Part shown: positions 47,742-59,919 of the stretch, piece by piece
How positions within the stretch are numbered: position 1 is the first letter of the stretch
Layout: every line of letters starts with the position of its first letter
Assembly (NCBI GenBank): GCA_018334055.1
Contig: JAGXSS010000039.1
Coordinates: forward strand, 1-64,000
DNA: 64,000 nucleotides
Source: Peptococcaceae bacterium
GTDB taxonomy: Bacteria > Bacillota > UBA994
Reading direction: 5' to 3'
Notes under the pieces: generated by a model
Told to the model about the DNA's origin: nothing
What the model saw: the letters and a program-made list of their open reading frames with translations, nothing else
The model's database searches: none
Position numbers and translations under genes: made by a program

Positions 47742-47998
47742 TGTTTCTTCATTTGGGTGGGGATTACATTATCCCTAGTGACCAGATTATAGGTGTCTTT
47801 GATATCAAGACTGCCAAGGCACTGTCAACTAGAGAATTTCTCAAGCGAACACATTCGCGCAACATGCACGTCAACGTGGCAGAAGATCAGATTCCCAAGG
47901 CATTTGTCGTGACCAATGACAAAATATATCTCTCCGCCATAGCCGGTGCTACCTTGCGCCGGCGATGCAACTTTCTTAGTAAATCAAAATTCACGTAG
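47741..47998 (+). CDS. remB: Extracellular matrix regulator RemB (DUF370)
   Basis: VFLHLGGDYIIPSDQIIGVFDIKTAKALSTREFL...KAFVVTNDKIYLSAIAGATLRRR; GTG overlaps the recF stop (TAGTG). Confidence 0.9.
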   Translation: MFLHLGGDYIIPSDQIIGVFDIKTAKALSTREFLKRTHSRNMHVNVAEDQIPKAFVVTNDKIYLSAIAGATLRRRCNFLSKSKFT

Positions 47999-48061
47999 CC
48001 GAGATAAATCACGACTCTTTTACTACAACACGGAGTAGATACCTGTTATGATAAAGAATAG

Positions 48062-49999
<1,938 letters not shown>

Positions 50000-50014
50000 G
50001 GATGAGGGATGATA

Positions 50015-52459
50015 ATGGACTATACTCACGGGCGCATCGAAAAGATCAAGATAGAAGACGAGGTTCAGAAATCATACATCAACTATGCCATGAGTGTCAT
50101 CGTCGCGAGGGCCCTGCCTGATGTCCGGGATGGTTTAAAACCGGCTCATCGGCGCATCCTCTATGCGATGCACGAATTGGGCTTCACCCCTGACAAACCA
50201 CACAAAAAGAGTGCGCGCATCGTGGGCGAGGTCTTAGGTAAGTATCATCCGCATGGCGATGGGGTTATCTACGACACCATGGTTAGGCTGGTGCAAGGCT
50301 TTTCTTCGCGCTATCCTTTGATTGATGGCCATGGTAATTTCGGTTCTATCGATGGAGATTCCGCTGCGGCCATGCGATATACCGAGGCGCGCCTCGAAAC
50401 CTTCGCCATGGATATGTTGGCCGACCTAGACAAGAACACCGTCAACATGGGCCCAAATTTTGATGACACTCTTGAACAGCCCTTAGTGCTGCCGGCGCGC
50501 ATTCCTAACCTCTTGGCCAATGGCACCTCGGGCATTGCGGTGGCGATGGCGTCGAATATCCCTCCCCACAATTTAAGCGAGTTAATTGACGCCGTGATTG
50601 CGATGATCGACAACCCCGAGATCACGATCGCCGAGCTTATGCAGCACATCAAGGGGCCGGACTTTCCTACCGGTGGTTTAATTCTCGGACGTGATGGTTT
50701 TATGCAGGCCTATCATACCGGCAGAGGTTCGGTGCGTATTCGTTCCAAAACTCGCCTAGAAAAGATGAACAGCGGTAAGACTAGAATCATAGTCAACGAG
50801 GTACCATACCAAGTCAACAAAGCGAAGATGATTGAACGCATTGCTGAGCTGGTGAGAAATAAGCAGATCGAGGGCATCACCGACCTACGCGACGAGAGCG
50901 ACCGCGAGGGCATTAGGGTCGTCATCGAGCTGCGCCGTGATGCCAATAGTGAGGTAATCTTAAACCAGCTGTACAAACATAGCCAAATGGAAACGACCTT
51001 TGGCATCATCATGCTCTCCCTCGTTGATGGGCAGCCCCGGACCCTCAACTTGAAAGAGATGCTCCACTACTACTTGCAGCACCAAAAAGAAGTGGTCAGT
51101 CGCCGGACTAAGTTTGACTTGGACAAGGCAGAAGCCAGAGACCATATCCTCGCCGGATTGCTACACGCGCTAGACCATATTGACGCCATTATTTCCACCA
51201 TCCGCGCTTCGGCAACCACGGAATTGGCCAAACAAAACCTCATGGCCGCGTTCACTTTTTCCGAAAAACAAGCCCAGGCCATCTTGGATATGCGCCTGGC
51301 CCGACTCACGGGGCTGGAGCGTGAAAAACTAGAAAATGAACAAAGAGAGTTAGCGGCTTTAATAAATCAATTAAAAAACATTCTTGGCGATGAAAAAATC
51401 CTCCTCGCCCTCATCAAGAGCGAAATTAGCGATATCAAAAGACGCCATGGCGACGCAAGGCGCAGCGAAATAGTCGAGACGGTTGCCGACTTGGGCACCC
51501 TAGACCTTATTGCCGAAGAAGATGTTGTCGTCACCCTCACCCACCAAGGGTATATTAAACGCCTGCCCCTAGAGACCTACCGCAGTCAGCGGCGCGGCGG
51601 ACGCGGTGTAACCGCCATGGGCACGCGCGAAGAAGACTTCGTCGAGAATCTCTTCATCACCACGACGCATCACTATCTATACTTTTTCACCAGCAAGGGT
51701 CGGGTATACCGCACGAAGGTGCACGAGGTACCCGAGGCTAGCCGACAAGCTCGCGGGTTGGCCCTTGTCAATCTCATTGCGCTCGAGGCCAAAGAAAAAA
51801 TCACCGCCGTCATTCCCTTAAAGGAGACAGCGGCGACGGAAGAGTACCTCTTTATGGCCACCCGCCTAGGCATGGTAAAGAAGACGAGTCTAATGGAGTA
51901 TGCCTCTATCAGAAACAATGGTTTGATTGGCATTTCTTTAAGAGAGAATGACGAACTCATTGCCGTTCGCGTCACCGACGGCCAACAAGAGATTGTGCTT
52001 GGCACACGTCTTGGCATGGCAATTCGCTTTGATGAAAGCGATGTACGCGCCATGGGTCGTGACACCCAAGGAGTTAAGGGGATACAGTTAGAGCCGGGTG
52101 ATTACTGTATCGGGATGGATATTGTTAAAGAAGGCGTCGCTCTGCTCGTGGTGACACAAAATGGTTTTGGCAAAAGATCAGCCATCGAAGACTACCGCAA
52201 ACAGACCAGGGGCGGCAAAGGCATACGCACCGTCAAGATGACGGAGCGCAATGGCGAAGTGGTCTGCCTGCGCGCTGTCAATTCAGAAGACGATCTCATG
52301 GTCATCACGGAGCAAGGCATCATTATCCGCATGGACATGAGGAGCATCTCGCAACTTGGTCGTTCCACGCAAGGCGTGACCATTATCCGCCTCGACCAAA
52401 ACGACTCAGTAGTGGCTATCGCTAGAGTGGTACAGAAGCCCGAGTCCTTGGAGGAGTAG
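50015..52459 (+). CDS. gyrA: DNA gyrase subunit A
   Basis: [40 protein letters not shown] catalytic Tyr, QRRGGRGV GyrA box. Confidence 0.98.
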   Translation: MDYTHGRIEKIKIEDEVQKSYINYAMSVIVARALPDVRDGLKPAHRRILYAMHELGFTPDKPHKKSARIVGEVLGKYHPHGDGVIYDTMVRLVQGFSSRYPLIDGHGNFGSIDGDSAAAMRYTEARLETFAMDMLADLDKNTVNMGPNFDDTLEQPLVLPARIPNLLANGTSGIAVAMASNIPPHNLSELIDAVIAMIDNPEITIAELMQHIKGPDFPTGGLILGRDGFMQAYHTGRGSVRIRSKTRLEKMNSGKTRIIVNEVPYQVNKAKMIERIAELVRNKQIEGITDLRDESDREGIRVVIELRRDANSEVILNQLYKHSQMETTFGIIMLSLVDGQPRTLNLKEMLHYYLQHQKEVVSRRTKFDLDKAEARDHILAGLLHALDHIDAIISTIRASATTELAKQNLMAAFTFSEKQAQAILDMRLARLTGLEREKLENEQRELAALINQLKNILGDEKILLALIKSEISDIKRRHGDARRSEIVETVADLGTLDLIAEEDVVVTLTHQGYIKRLPLETYRSQRRGGRGVTAMGTREEDFVENLFITTTHHYLYFFTSKGRVYRTKVHEVPEASRQARGLALVNLIALEAKEKITAVIPLKETAATEEYLFMATRLGMVKKTSLMEYASIRNNGLIGISLRENDELIAVRVTDGQQEIVLGTRLGMAIRFDESDVRAMGRDTQGVKGIQLEPGDYCIGMDIVKEGVALLVVTQNGFGKRSAIEDYRKQTRGGKGIRTVKMTERNGEVVCLRAVNSEDDLMVITEQGIIIRMDMRSISQLGRSTQGVTIIRLDQNDSVVAIARVVQKPESLEE

Positions 52460-52461
52460 TA

Positions 52462-52809
52462 CTAAAGGCGCACACCAAAGCGCCCGAGAATATTGAGGTA
52501 GACATAGTAAGAGGCAAGCATGACCAAGGAGGCCATAGCCAAAGCGGGATAGAAAGTAACATTTCGCTTGAGCAGCGTTTGAAAAGCGATAAAAAAAACC
52601 AATGAGGGTAGTATTATCCAGCTGATGCCTTGGGATAATGCAATCACTTTGTGGATATCTTGTGTATCGGTATAGAGCCAGATCATAGCTAAGATGGAGG
52701 TCAACGGCAACGAGGCGATGATAGCGCCGAGCATGGGTAGACGGCGGCTAACTGTGGATATGGTCGCGATGAGCAAAGCAGAAATGATGGTTTTTACGAC
52801 AAACTGCAT
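52462..52809 (-). CDS. DUF3147-like small membrane protein
   Basis: 115 aa, 4 predicted TM segments, LPMLGAIIASLPLTSILAMIWLYTDTQD. Confidence 0.75.
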   Translation of the reverse strand: MQFVVKTIISALLIATISTVSRRLPMLGAIIASLPLTSILAMIWLYTDTQDIHKVIALSQGISWIILPSLVFFIAFQTLLKRNVTFYPALAMASLVMLASYYVYLNILGRFGVRL

Positions 52810-52829
52810 GTTAAAACTTCCTTCTACCC

Positions 52830-53126
52830 TTAATGTGGGCTTTCAAGGCGTTTCGTATTTGTGCCCAAGTACTTGTCAACGGCATCAAATAGTTTGTCTA
52901 GTGATTCTTGTTTGCCCTCCCCCGTTGATCCCACGAGGCAGTGACTGATATGGTCTTCGAGAATTACCCGGCTGACCCCATTAAGTGCGCCGATGATGGC
53001 AGACAGTTGGGTGAGTAGTTCGCTGCATTCTCGCCCCTCTGCCGCCATTTTTTTTACTGCTTCAAGGTGGCCACTGATCTTCGCTAACCGGGTGATAACA
53101 TTTTTGTTCTGGGGATGCTGTTCCAT
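52830..53126 (-). CDS. CsoR/FrmR-family metal-sensitive repressor
   Basis: NVITRLAKISGHLEAVKKMAAEGRECSELLTQLSAIIGALNGVSRVILEDHISHCL (Cys/His pattern). Confidence 0.92.
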   Translation of the reverse strand: MEQHPQNKNVITRLAKISGHLEAVKKMAAEGRECSELLTQLSAIIGALNGVSRVILEDHISHCLVGSTGEGKQESLDKLFDAVDKYLGTNTKRLESPH

Positions 53127-53207
53127 GAGCTTCCTCCCTCGGATCCCTATCGTGGGGATCCTTTTTCATTGTACCAAAGGGAAACACCGCTTGTCGAGTT
53201 CTGGCGG

Positions 53208-55178
53208 CTATTCTCCGGTGCGAGGGGTCTTGGTCCAAGTCTTCGGTGAGCGCCCAATGGCTTTAAGTATCATGGCGCTGGTGTAAGGTACCGGAAAGAA
53301 GAAGGCTGCTAGGGGTAAGAAACACAGTTCCGCCCCTACTCCGAGATGGCCATACCAAGTGAGGGGGCGACTCGTTTGGTCGAGAAAGTGCCGATAACGA
53401 AAGAAGGCATAGAAAGTGAAGCAAATGTACACCAAGCTCAGGACATTTAAAAGTATGCGGATAAAGTGAGGCAAAATGCTGGGGTCGACATTGCCGGTCA
53501 GGTAAAGGAAGAGCATGGTGGGAGGTAGTAAGGTGACGGTCTGATAAAAAGTCCATTCGTAGGGACCTTTAATGGACAAATGCCGTAAGAGAAGCTCCTT
53601 GCGGGCCGGAGGACTACCCTCGGAGCGCCGTATTTTATCCATAACCTGGAGATGACCTGCCCCCCAACGCAGGCGTTGGCGATAAAAGGAGAGAAAACTC
53701 GGGGGGGTCTGCTCACTACTGGCATAGGGTAAATAGTCCGGCCAGGCCCCGGTAGTAAGGTACGCTCGCGTGCCAAGCTCGAGGTCCTCCGTAAGTGATT
53801 GGTGGTCATATCCACCAAGTGCTTGAAGCAGGCTGAACTCGACATAGAGGTTTGTTCCGCCAACAAATGGCAGGCGGCGAAACACCACCGGCAAGTACCA
53901 GTCATGAGCGATGGCTTGATAGAGGGAAGCTATCTTACTAAATGGTCCCATTTCGTAAAAATTGCGCACTTGAAAGACAGGACCCTGCCAAATTTTTGTT
54001 TCTTTTTTTAGGGTGAGCTTCTGATAGGCCACAAAAAGCAGCACATCAGCTTGCGGGCGACTTTCGGCATCATAAAAGCCACAGATGGCCGTTTCAGTAG
54101 AAACCGCCCGCGTCAGGGCATAGTTTAAAGCGCGCCCCTTGGTGGAGGGAACAGTGCTACCTTGGCGCGCGCTAAGCCATAATCCATCGTAATCGTGAGG
54201 AACGTCTACATGTTTGATTACTGGGTGGGGCATGTTTCCTTCGCCTAAAACTCGCGCGACAATATTTTGCGTGGTGGGAAAGCAGTAAGGATAGACATCG
54301 TGGCATAAATGGCGAACTTCGTCCGTATGGATGAGGTTTTGTAAAGAAGAAGACATACCTTGCGCAATGATATTAGTAAAACTAGAGAGAATGTCTTGCG
54401 TGACCTTGTGTCCGGCCTGGGCGGTGCATTTTATGGCCGCGTGCAGGAGGCGAGGATGGGTAGACCCGGCTAGGCTTTCGAAGGTGGCGATGACGGGCAG
54501 GGTTAAGCAAAGGTAGTTTGGGTAAAGTCGGGCGATATCGTCATCCGAACTGCCCGGATAGGCACGGCGCAAGAGGCAGTAGACACGACCCATGTGTAGC
54601 CTTCCGCGGCTCTGGATAAGCTCTGTGGCCAGGGTGGATATAAGCTCCCGCGAGCGCCACCTTGGCTCATTGGTCAATTCAAGAGGGGAGAGCCAAGTGT
54701 GCTCCTTCATCTTGGTGGTATGATATTCTAATAAGGCTATTTCACTCAGCACAGAAAGGGAAAGACGACGCTCTTCATTCCCTAATGGCTCAAGGCACCC
54801 CTTCATGGTGCCGATTAGGAAGGCAAGGGTCTTCTTTATAGTGGAGGGTTTGATGCGGTCAGCTTCTAGAGTTTCTTTTTCATCGGTGACCACTATCACT
54901 TCGTAAGAATTTTTGGGATAATTGAGTTGTTGCATGTGTCGCAAGGTCTTCTCGATTACTTGGGATTCATTGCGGGCAGGAATGAGAATCGAAAAAAACG
55001 GCAATGGATTTTGGCAGACCCTGCTTGTTTCTAGGATGCTGGAAATGGTTACATTTGGGCGGACGTGCCAGTAGCGTTGTTCAGCATAGCGTTTCCAGAG
55101 AAAAAATCTACTAAACATCAGGAAGAGCAGCACATACGCTGCTACGGCGACCAAGTAAATGTACTGGGAGATAGTCAA
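53208..55178 (-). CDS. Membrane GT2 glycosyltransferase with a large insertion in the catalytic domain
   Basis: FFSILIPARNESQVIEKTLRHM, STKGRALNYALT, GFYDAESRPQADVL, QSLTEDLELGTRAYL, RQRLRWGAGHLQV; N- and C-terminal TM segments. Confidence 0.87.
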   Translation of the reverse strand: MTISQYIYLVAVAAYVLLFLMFSRFFLWKRYAEQRYWHVRPNVTISSILETSRVCQNPLPFFSILIPARNESQVIEKTLRHMQQLNYPKNSYEVIVVTDEKETLEADRIKPSTIKKTLAFLIGTMKGCLEPLGNEERRLSLSVLSEIALLEYHTTKMKEHTWLSPLELTNEPRWRSRELISTLATELIQSRGRLHMGRVYCLLRRAYPGSSDDDIARLYPNYLCLTLPVIATFESLAGSTHPRLLHAAIKCTAQAGHKVTQDILSSFTNIIAQGMSSSLQNLIHTDEVRHLCHDVYPYCFPTTQNIVARVLGEGNMPHPVIKHVDVPHDYDGLWLSARQGSTVPSTKGRALNYALTRAVSTETAICGFYDAESRPQADVLLFVAYQKLTLKKETKIWQGPVFQVRNFYEMGPFSKIASLYQAIAHDWYLPVVFRRLPFVGGTNLYVEFSLLQALGGYDHQSLTEDLELGTRAYLTTGAWPDYLPYASSEQTPPSFLSFYRQRLRWGAGHLQVMDKIRRSEGSPPARKELLLRHLSIKGPYEWTFYQTVTLLPPTMLFLYLTGNVDPSILPHFIRILLNVLSLVYICFTFYAFFRYRHFLDQTSRPLTWYGHLGVGAELCFLPLAAFFFPVPYTSAMILKAIGRSPKTWTKTPRTGE

Positions 55179-55349
55179 GCTCTGTCACCTCTAACCGTAA
55201 TTCTACGCTCCTTAGTGTGTGAAAGAGTTCCGGACAATATCCAATGCGGATGGCAAGGGGCGACAGGATTACTAGCGCTCAAACCGGGGTTAGGCTAACG
55301 AAGTTTTGGGATAACGAAGAGTAAACTTGCAGGAAAGAGAGGGAGAAAC

Positions 55350-56297
55350 ATGGCCAATTTCAATGTCAGTAGCTGTTTGGAGCGTCTTCGGCCGTATATA
55401 ATTCGCACCCCCTTAGTAGAGGTGGAGCACCTCTCAGCCCAAACGGGGAAACGTATTTTTCTCAAAATAGAAAGCCTGCAAAAAACCAGAGCTTTTAAAT
55501 TTCGCGGTGCCATGAATTTCTTGCTGACGATGAGCGGCAAAGAGGCGGAGAGTAAGGTTATTACAGCCTCTAGTGGCAGTCACGGCTTAGGATTAGCGCT
55601 CAGTGGAAAGATTTTGGGACTAGAGTGCATTGTGGTCATGCCCAAGAATGCTTCGCTCGTCAAACAGGAGAGAGCTAAAGGATATGGGGCAACAGTACTT
55701 TTACACGGCAGTTGCTACGACGAAGCGCGGGAGCAAGCCGAACTTTTATCGGCCCAAGAGGGTTATGTCTACGTGCCAAGTTTCAACCATCCGCGCATCA
55801 TCGAAGGACAAGCGACCATTTTGGCGGAAATTTTAGCTGACCGCCCAGAAACAGATGTTGTCTTTGCGCCTGTGGGTGGTGGTGGGCTCGTAGCAGGCTT
55901 GCTCCTCGCCAAAGAACAACTCTGCTCCAAGGTGGCAATTATTGGCGTGGAGCCGAACGGCGCCGCTTGCATGCAGGCCTCGGTTGACGCCGGCATTCTG
56001 TCTACCTTGTCTAGCATGCACACCATTGCTGACGGTGTCGCCGTGCGCACTCCGGGAGAACTGACCTTTGCTATAGTCCATAAGCACAAGCCGGCGCTGC
56101 ACCAAGTTAGTGATGAAGATATCAGATGTGCCCAGAAAGATTTGCTCAGTGAGATGCGAGTAGTGGTGGAGACGGCGGGGGCGGTGGCAGTAGCTGGGAT
56201 GCGCACTTACGATTTGCCCTCTAGTGTAAAAAATATAGTCTGTATAGTTAGTGGGTCTAATGTCGACACAGCAGAAATAGCACAGCTGCTGATTTGA
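55350..56297 (+). CDS. Threonine/serine dehydratase (PLP-dependent)
   Basis: KIESLQKTRAFKFRGAMNFL (PLP Lys), SSGSHGLGLALSGKILG, VFAPVGGGGLVAGLLLA. Confidence 0.92.
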   Translation: MANFNVSSCLERLRPYIIRTPLVEVEHLSAQTGKRIFLKIESLQKTRAFKFRGAMNFLLTMSGKEAESKVITASSGSHGLGLALSGKILGLECIVVMPKNASLVKQERAKGYGATVLLHGSCYDEAREQAELLSAQEGYVYVPSFNHPRIIEGQATILAEILADRPETDVVFAPVGGGGLVAGLLLAKEQLCSKVAIIGVEPNGAACMQASVDAGILSTLSSMHTIADGVAVRTPGELTFAIVHKHKPALHQVSDEDIRCAQKDLLSEMRVVVETAGAVAVAGMRTYDLPSSVKNIVCIVSGSNVDTAEIAQLLI

Positions 56298-56408
56298 ACT
56301 GCTCTGTGCTAGCGGTAGCGTATGTTTAGAATGCGTGATAAAATTAGTGGCCCTGTGTTGGGCATAAACTTTCGCCTTAGGACATAGGTGGCATTGGAGG
56401 GCTTGGAT

Positions 56409-56870
56409 ATGGACGCCATAGGGATTATTTTGTCGGTAGTGGCATTGCTCGCGGCAGCTCTCGCGCACTCTGAATTTGCTAAAGCGAGGCGCATGTATCG
56501 GGTCTTTATGACCGGAACAGACCAAGGGAACTTAGAGCAGGTATTGCTCGCCCAAGCCGCCCGCATAGCGCATTTAGAACAGGAACGCCAGAGCCAAGGG
56601 AAACAATTGTGGGAGGTTGAGCAGAAGCTCGCGCAGGCCATACAAAAGGTGGGCATGGTCAGGTTTAATGCCTTTAGTGATGTCGGGGGAGAAATGAGCT
56701 TTGCGGTCGCCCTGCTAGATTCTCAGGGCAGTGGGGTGGTTGTTAGCTCTATCTACGGACGGTCTGAAGCGAGAGTTTACGCCAAGCCGGTGGTCAAGGG
56801 TGGTACCAGTAGCCCCTTGAGTAAAGAAGAGAGGGCGGCCATAGAGCAGGCTATAGAGACAAATAAATAG
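56409..56870 (+). CDS. DUF4446 family protein
   Basis: QKVGMVRFNAFSDVGGEMSFAVALLDSQGSGVVVSSIYGRSEARVYAKPV. Confidence 0.92.
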   Translation: MDAIGIILSVVALLAAALAHSEFAKARRMYRVFMTGTDQGNLEQVLLAQAARIAHLEQERQSQGKQLWEVEQKLAQAIQKVGMVRFNAFSDVGGEMSFAVALLDSQGSGVVVSSIYGRSEARVYAKPVVKGGTSSPLSKEERAAIEQAIETNK

Positions 56871-56951
56871 TTGCACGGCAAAGTAATGTGTGCAGGATAT
56901 TGAGCAAGCTCTGAAGAATGCATTTCTTTGCGTGAGGGGAGGGGTCGTCAC

Positions 56952-57890
56952 TTGGTTTCGAACAAGAAACAAGAAAAAGAATTCACCCTACTAATTGTTC
57001 CTCATGGGGACGAAGAAACTTATGCCATGCGCATGCCGTATTGGTGGTTGCACTGGGGTGGTATAGCCTTAGTGGTGCTCTTTATCAGCTCCATCAGTCT
57101 CATATATTCTCTTAGGCAGACCAAACTGCAACTGGCGAACTACCATGGCTTGATGCTTGAAAACAGGCAGCAACAGGAACATATATTGTTTCTGGCCAAA
57201 CAGACCACCGAACTGCAGACCCAACTACAGGAGATACAGGCTTTAGACACCTCGATTCGAGAAATGATGAAATTGGGCAGTAGCCGAGTCACCACTTCGG
57301 CTCGTGTTCAGCCTGCCCTAGCTATCGCACAAGAAGGCGCGACTCGCTCACAATTGACCAATCGCAGCCTGAGTTTGGCGGCGACACTGTTGCGCACCGA
57401 ACAGAATATCGAATCTATCAAAGAAGCTCTCCCCGAGACTGAGGACAGCCTCAAGGGACTTGAGCAGCAGGTGGAGGAACGCCAAGCAAAAGAAGAGGCC
57501 ACTCCTTCCCTGTGGCCGGTCGCGGGGGATATCACCTCTGGTTTTGGCATGCGTCGCTCACCTTTTGGCGCCGGCCGCGAGTTTCATGCCGGCATAGATA
57601 TTGCTGCCCCGCGCGGTACGCCGGTCCATGCTACCGCAGCAGGCACGGTGCGCATGGCCAGCTTTAATGGGGGTTATGGTAATGTGGTCTTCGTTGACCA
57701 TGGTTTTGGTTTCAGCACGGTCTATGCTCATCTCTCCAGGATATCCGTGCGCGTTGGGCAAGAGCTTGCCAAGGGGCAACTAGTGGGGCTCGTGGGCAGT
57801 ACCGGGCGCAGCACTGCCCCGCACTTACACTATGAAGTGCGGGTGGGTGGTACGACCGTCAACCCCATGCGATTCTTAGAAGCGAGGTAG
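56952..57890 (+). CDS. M23 family metallopeptidase
   Basis: TM plus coiled coil, C-terminal GFGMRRSPFGAGREFHAGIDIAAPRGTPVHATAAGTV...HLHYEVRVGG; TTG start. Confidence 0.95.
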   Translation: MVSNKKQEKEFTLLIVPHGDEETYAMRMPYWWLHWGGIALVVLFISSISLIYSLRQTKLQLANYHGLMLENRQQQEHILFLAKQTTELQTQLQEIQALDTSIREMMKLGSSRVTTSARVQPALAIAQEGATRSQLTNRSLSLAATLLRTEQNIESIKEALPETEDSLKGLEQQVEERQAKEEATPSLWPVAGDITSGFGMRRSPFGAGREFHAGIDIAAPRGTPVHATAAGTVRMASFNGGYGNVVFVDHGFGFSTVYAHLSRISVRVGQELAKGQLVGLVGSTGRSTAPHLHYEVRVGGTTVNPMRFLEAR

Positions 57891-57898
57891 TGAAAGAG

Positions 57899-58321
57899 AT
57901 GTTTGGTAGCAGCAAACCGAAGAGCGATATTCAGCAGGAGCGCCAGCACGACAAGGTAGATACCATCATTGGCGCGGGGACAGTCTTCGTCGGCGATATC
58001 CGAGTTAAGGGTACATTACGCATTGATGGACGCGTAGAAGGCAAGGTGGACTGTGCCGGCGACCTAGTCGTGGGCGATGCTGGGGTTGTTGAGGCCGAGG
58101 TGCACAGTCGCTCCATCAAACTGGGCGGTACCATTAAGGGAAATATCTTTGTTACAGGCACGATGGACATTGCCGGTACAGGCAAGCTCTACGGTGATAT
58201 GACGGCTGGCAAAGTAGTGATCGCCGACGGAGCCATCTTTCACGGGCAGTGCAATATGCAGGCGCCAGAAATAGGGATACAGAAAAAAGGAATAGAGAGT
58301 ACCCCGGTAGCAAAAGGCTAG
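57899..58321 (+). CDS. Bactofilin family cytoskeletal protein
   Basis: IIGAGTVFVGDIRVKGTLRIDGRVEGKVDCAGDLVVGDAGVVEAEVHSRSIKLGGTIKGNI beta-helix; immediately follows the M23 gene. Confidence 0.94.
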   Translation: MFGSSKPKSDIQQERQHDKVDTIIGAGTVFVGDIRVKGTLRIDGRVEGKVDCAGDLVVGDAGVVEAEVHSRSIKLGGTIKGNIFVTGTMDIAGTGKLYGDMTAGKVVIADGAIFHGQCNMQAPEIGIQKKGIESTPVAKG

Positions 58322-58345
58322 GGGGAACAGTATGGAGGCACTACA

Positions 58346-59260
58346 TTGCGCATAGCTCTTATCGTCAATAAAGTTGCCGGCAACGGTGGGTGCGGGCAAA
58401 AGTATCTGGGTGTCGCTGGCTACTTTCAGAGCGCGGGTATTGATTTTACGCCGATGTTCACTGAAAAACCCGGACATGCTACGGAATTAGCCAGACAAGC
58501 GGTGCAGGCCGGCTACGAGGCCGTGGTCTCTATGGGCGGTGATGGCACTCTGAACGAAGTGGTCAACGGGGTGGCTGGTAGCGGAGTAATTTTAGGTTTT
58601 ATACCTGCCGGATCCGGCAACGATTTCGGACGCACTTTTGGCGTTAGCTCGCGCGACACAGTAGGGGCCTGCCAGGTCATTGCCAGCGCTAAGGTGCGGG
58701 AAATAAATATTGGCCGCATTGGAGAGCGATATTTTATTAATATCGCCGGGGCAGGTTTCGATGCGGAGGTGGGTTTGACAGCTAATACTTGGGGCAAGAG
58801 ATATTTTCGCGGGTACTTGGCCTATGTAGCCTCGATCTTGCGGCAACTAGTGTTCTATACTCCCCAAGAGGTGGACATCGAACTTGATGGCCAAGTGCGA
58901 CATGCCAAGGTGTGGTTTGTCGCCATCGCCAATGCTCGCTACTTCGGCGGTGGACTCATGATCGCGCCCCAGGCTGAGCTTGACGATGACCTCTTTGATG
59001 TCTGCATTGTCAAAGAGATCACTAAGCTTGAACTCATTAAGATGATACCAAAAGTTTTTAAAGGTGAGCATGTCCACCATCAAGCGGTAGAGATGCATCG
59101 GGCGCGCAGAGTTCGGATATCTTCCTTGGCGAAGATGGCTGTCCAGGCCGATGGCGAGGTCTTGGGGATACTGCCGCAGGAGTTCCACATTGCCGAAACT
59201 AAGCAAAAAGTCTTTTTGCCCTTAAGAACTCCGACTCTGCCGCAATACATCATAAAATAA
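58346..59260 (+). CDS. Diacylglycerol/lipid kinase family protein (YegS-like)
   Basis: RIALIVNKVAGNGG, VSMGGDGTLNEVVNGV, GFIPAGSGNDFGRTFG; TTG start. Confidence 0.94.
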   Translation: MRIALIVNKVAGNGGCGQKYLGVAGYFQSAGIDFTPMFTEKPGHATELARQAVQAGYEAVVSMGGDGTLNEVVNGVAGSGVILGFIPAGSGNDFGRTFGVSSRDTVGACQVIASAKVREINIGRIGERYFINIAGAGFDAEVGLTANTWGKRYFRGYLAYVASILRQLVFYTPQEVDIELDGQVRHAKVWFVAIANARYFGGGLMIAPQAELDDDLFDVCIVKEITKLELIKMIPKVFKGEHVHHQAVEMHRARRVRISSLAKMAVQADGEVLGILPQEFHIAETKQKVFLPLRTPTLPQYIIK

Positions 59261-59361
59261 CCAAACATTGGCGCCTGTAGCGAGTTCCTAGTGGTAATAG
59301 GCTCTAAACTTGCCAAAACAATCTTTGCATAGTTGGTCGCTACGGCCGAAAATCATTTTTT

Positions 59362-59468
59362 CGTAGCGACGGTGTATTGCACCGTCGTCCTTGCACCACA
59401 CCTTTTCCCTCGCGCTATTTCCGTTTGTTGGTCAAAGATGGACAACGCACCAGTGGTGCGTTGCTACG
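59362..59468. repeat. MITE/REP-like palindromic element, copy A (107 bp)
   Basis: Ends CGTAGCGAC...GTTGCTACG (near-inverted); internal hairpins GACGGTG-TATTG-CACCGTC and CAACGCACCAGTGGTGCGTTG; shares central sequence with copy B. Confidence 0.8.
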
Positions 59469-59536
59469 AAAACCCTCCTCGCCCCGTCCCCTATCTTTGC
59501 GTCCAGGGTAGCGGCGTGACATGGCACGCCGACCCC

Positions 59537-59658
59537 CGTAGCGACGAAGTATTACTCCGTCGTCCTCGCACCACACCTTTTCCCTTGCGCTATTTCCGTT
59601 TGTTGGTCAAAGATGGACAACGCACCATTGGACAACGCACCATTGGTGCGTTGCTACG
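59537..59658. repeat. MITE/REP-like palindromic element, copy B (122 bp)
   Basis: Same ends and order as copy A; extra 15 bp is a tandem duplication of GACAACGCACCATTG. Confidence 0.8.
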
Positions 59659-59919
59659 GGGTTAAGAATGGAAAAAGGCAGCACTTACTTACGGCAGTGC
59701 AATCAGCGGTTGGTTTCTGTGTTTTGCAGGAACCATATTTTATTGTTTGACCCCTATGCCTAGCGGCCTACTATCTCCAGCTCATTACACAACATATAGT
59801 AGTAGCATTAACTTCATGATACAATATATTGCGCGAGCGGTAAGGCAGCGATGCGCTACCATCAGTGTAGCTAGTAATTGGCTTGGTGGTAAGCAAAACA
59901 GGTGATTGGGGGACGACTT

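Noticed and set aside
59333-59665. 110-aa plus-strand ORF between the lipid kinase gene and nrdJ
   Set aside because: Spans the two palindromic repeat copies; the duplicated peptide comes from DNA repeats and there is no SD or recognisable domain.
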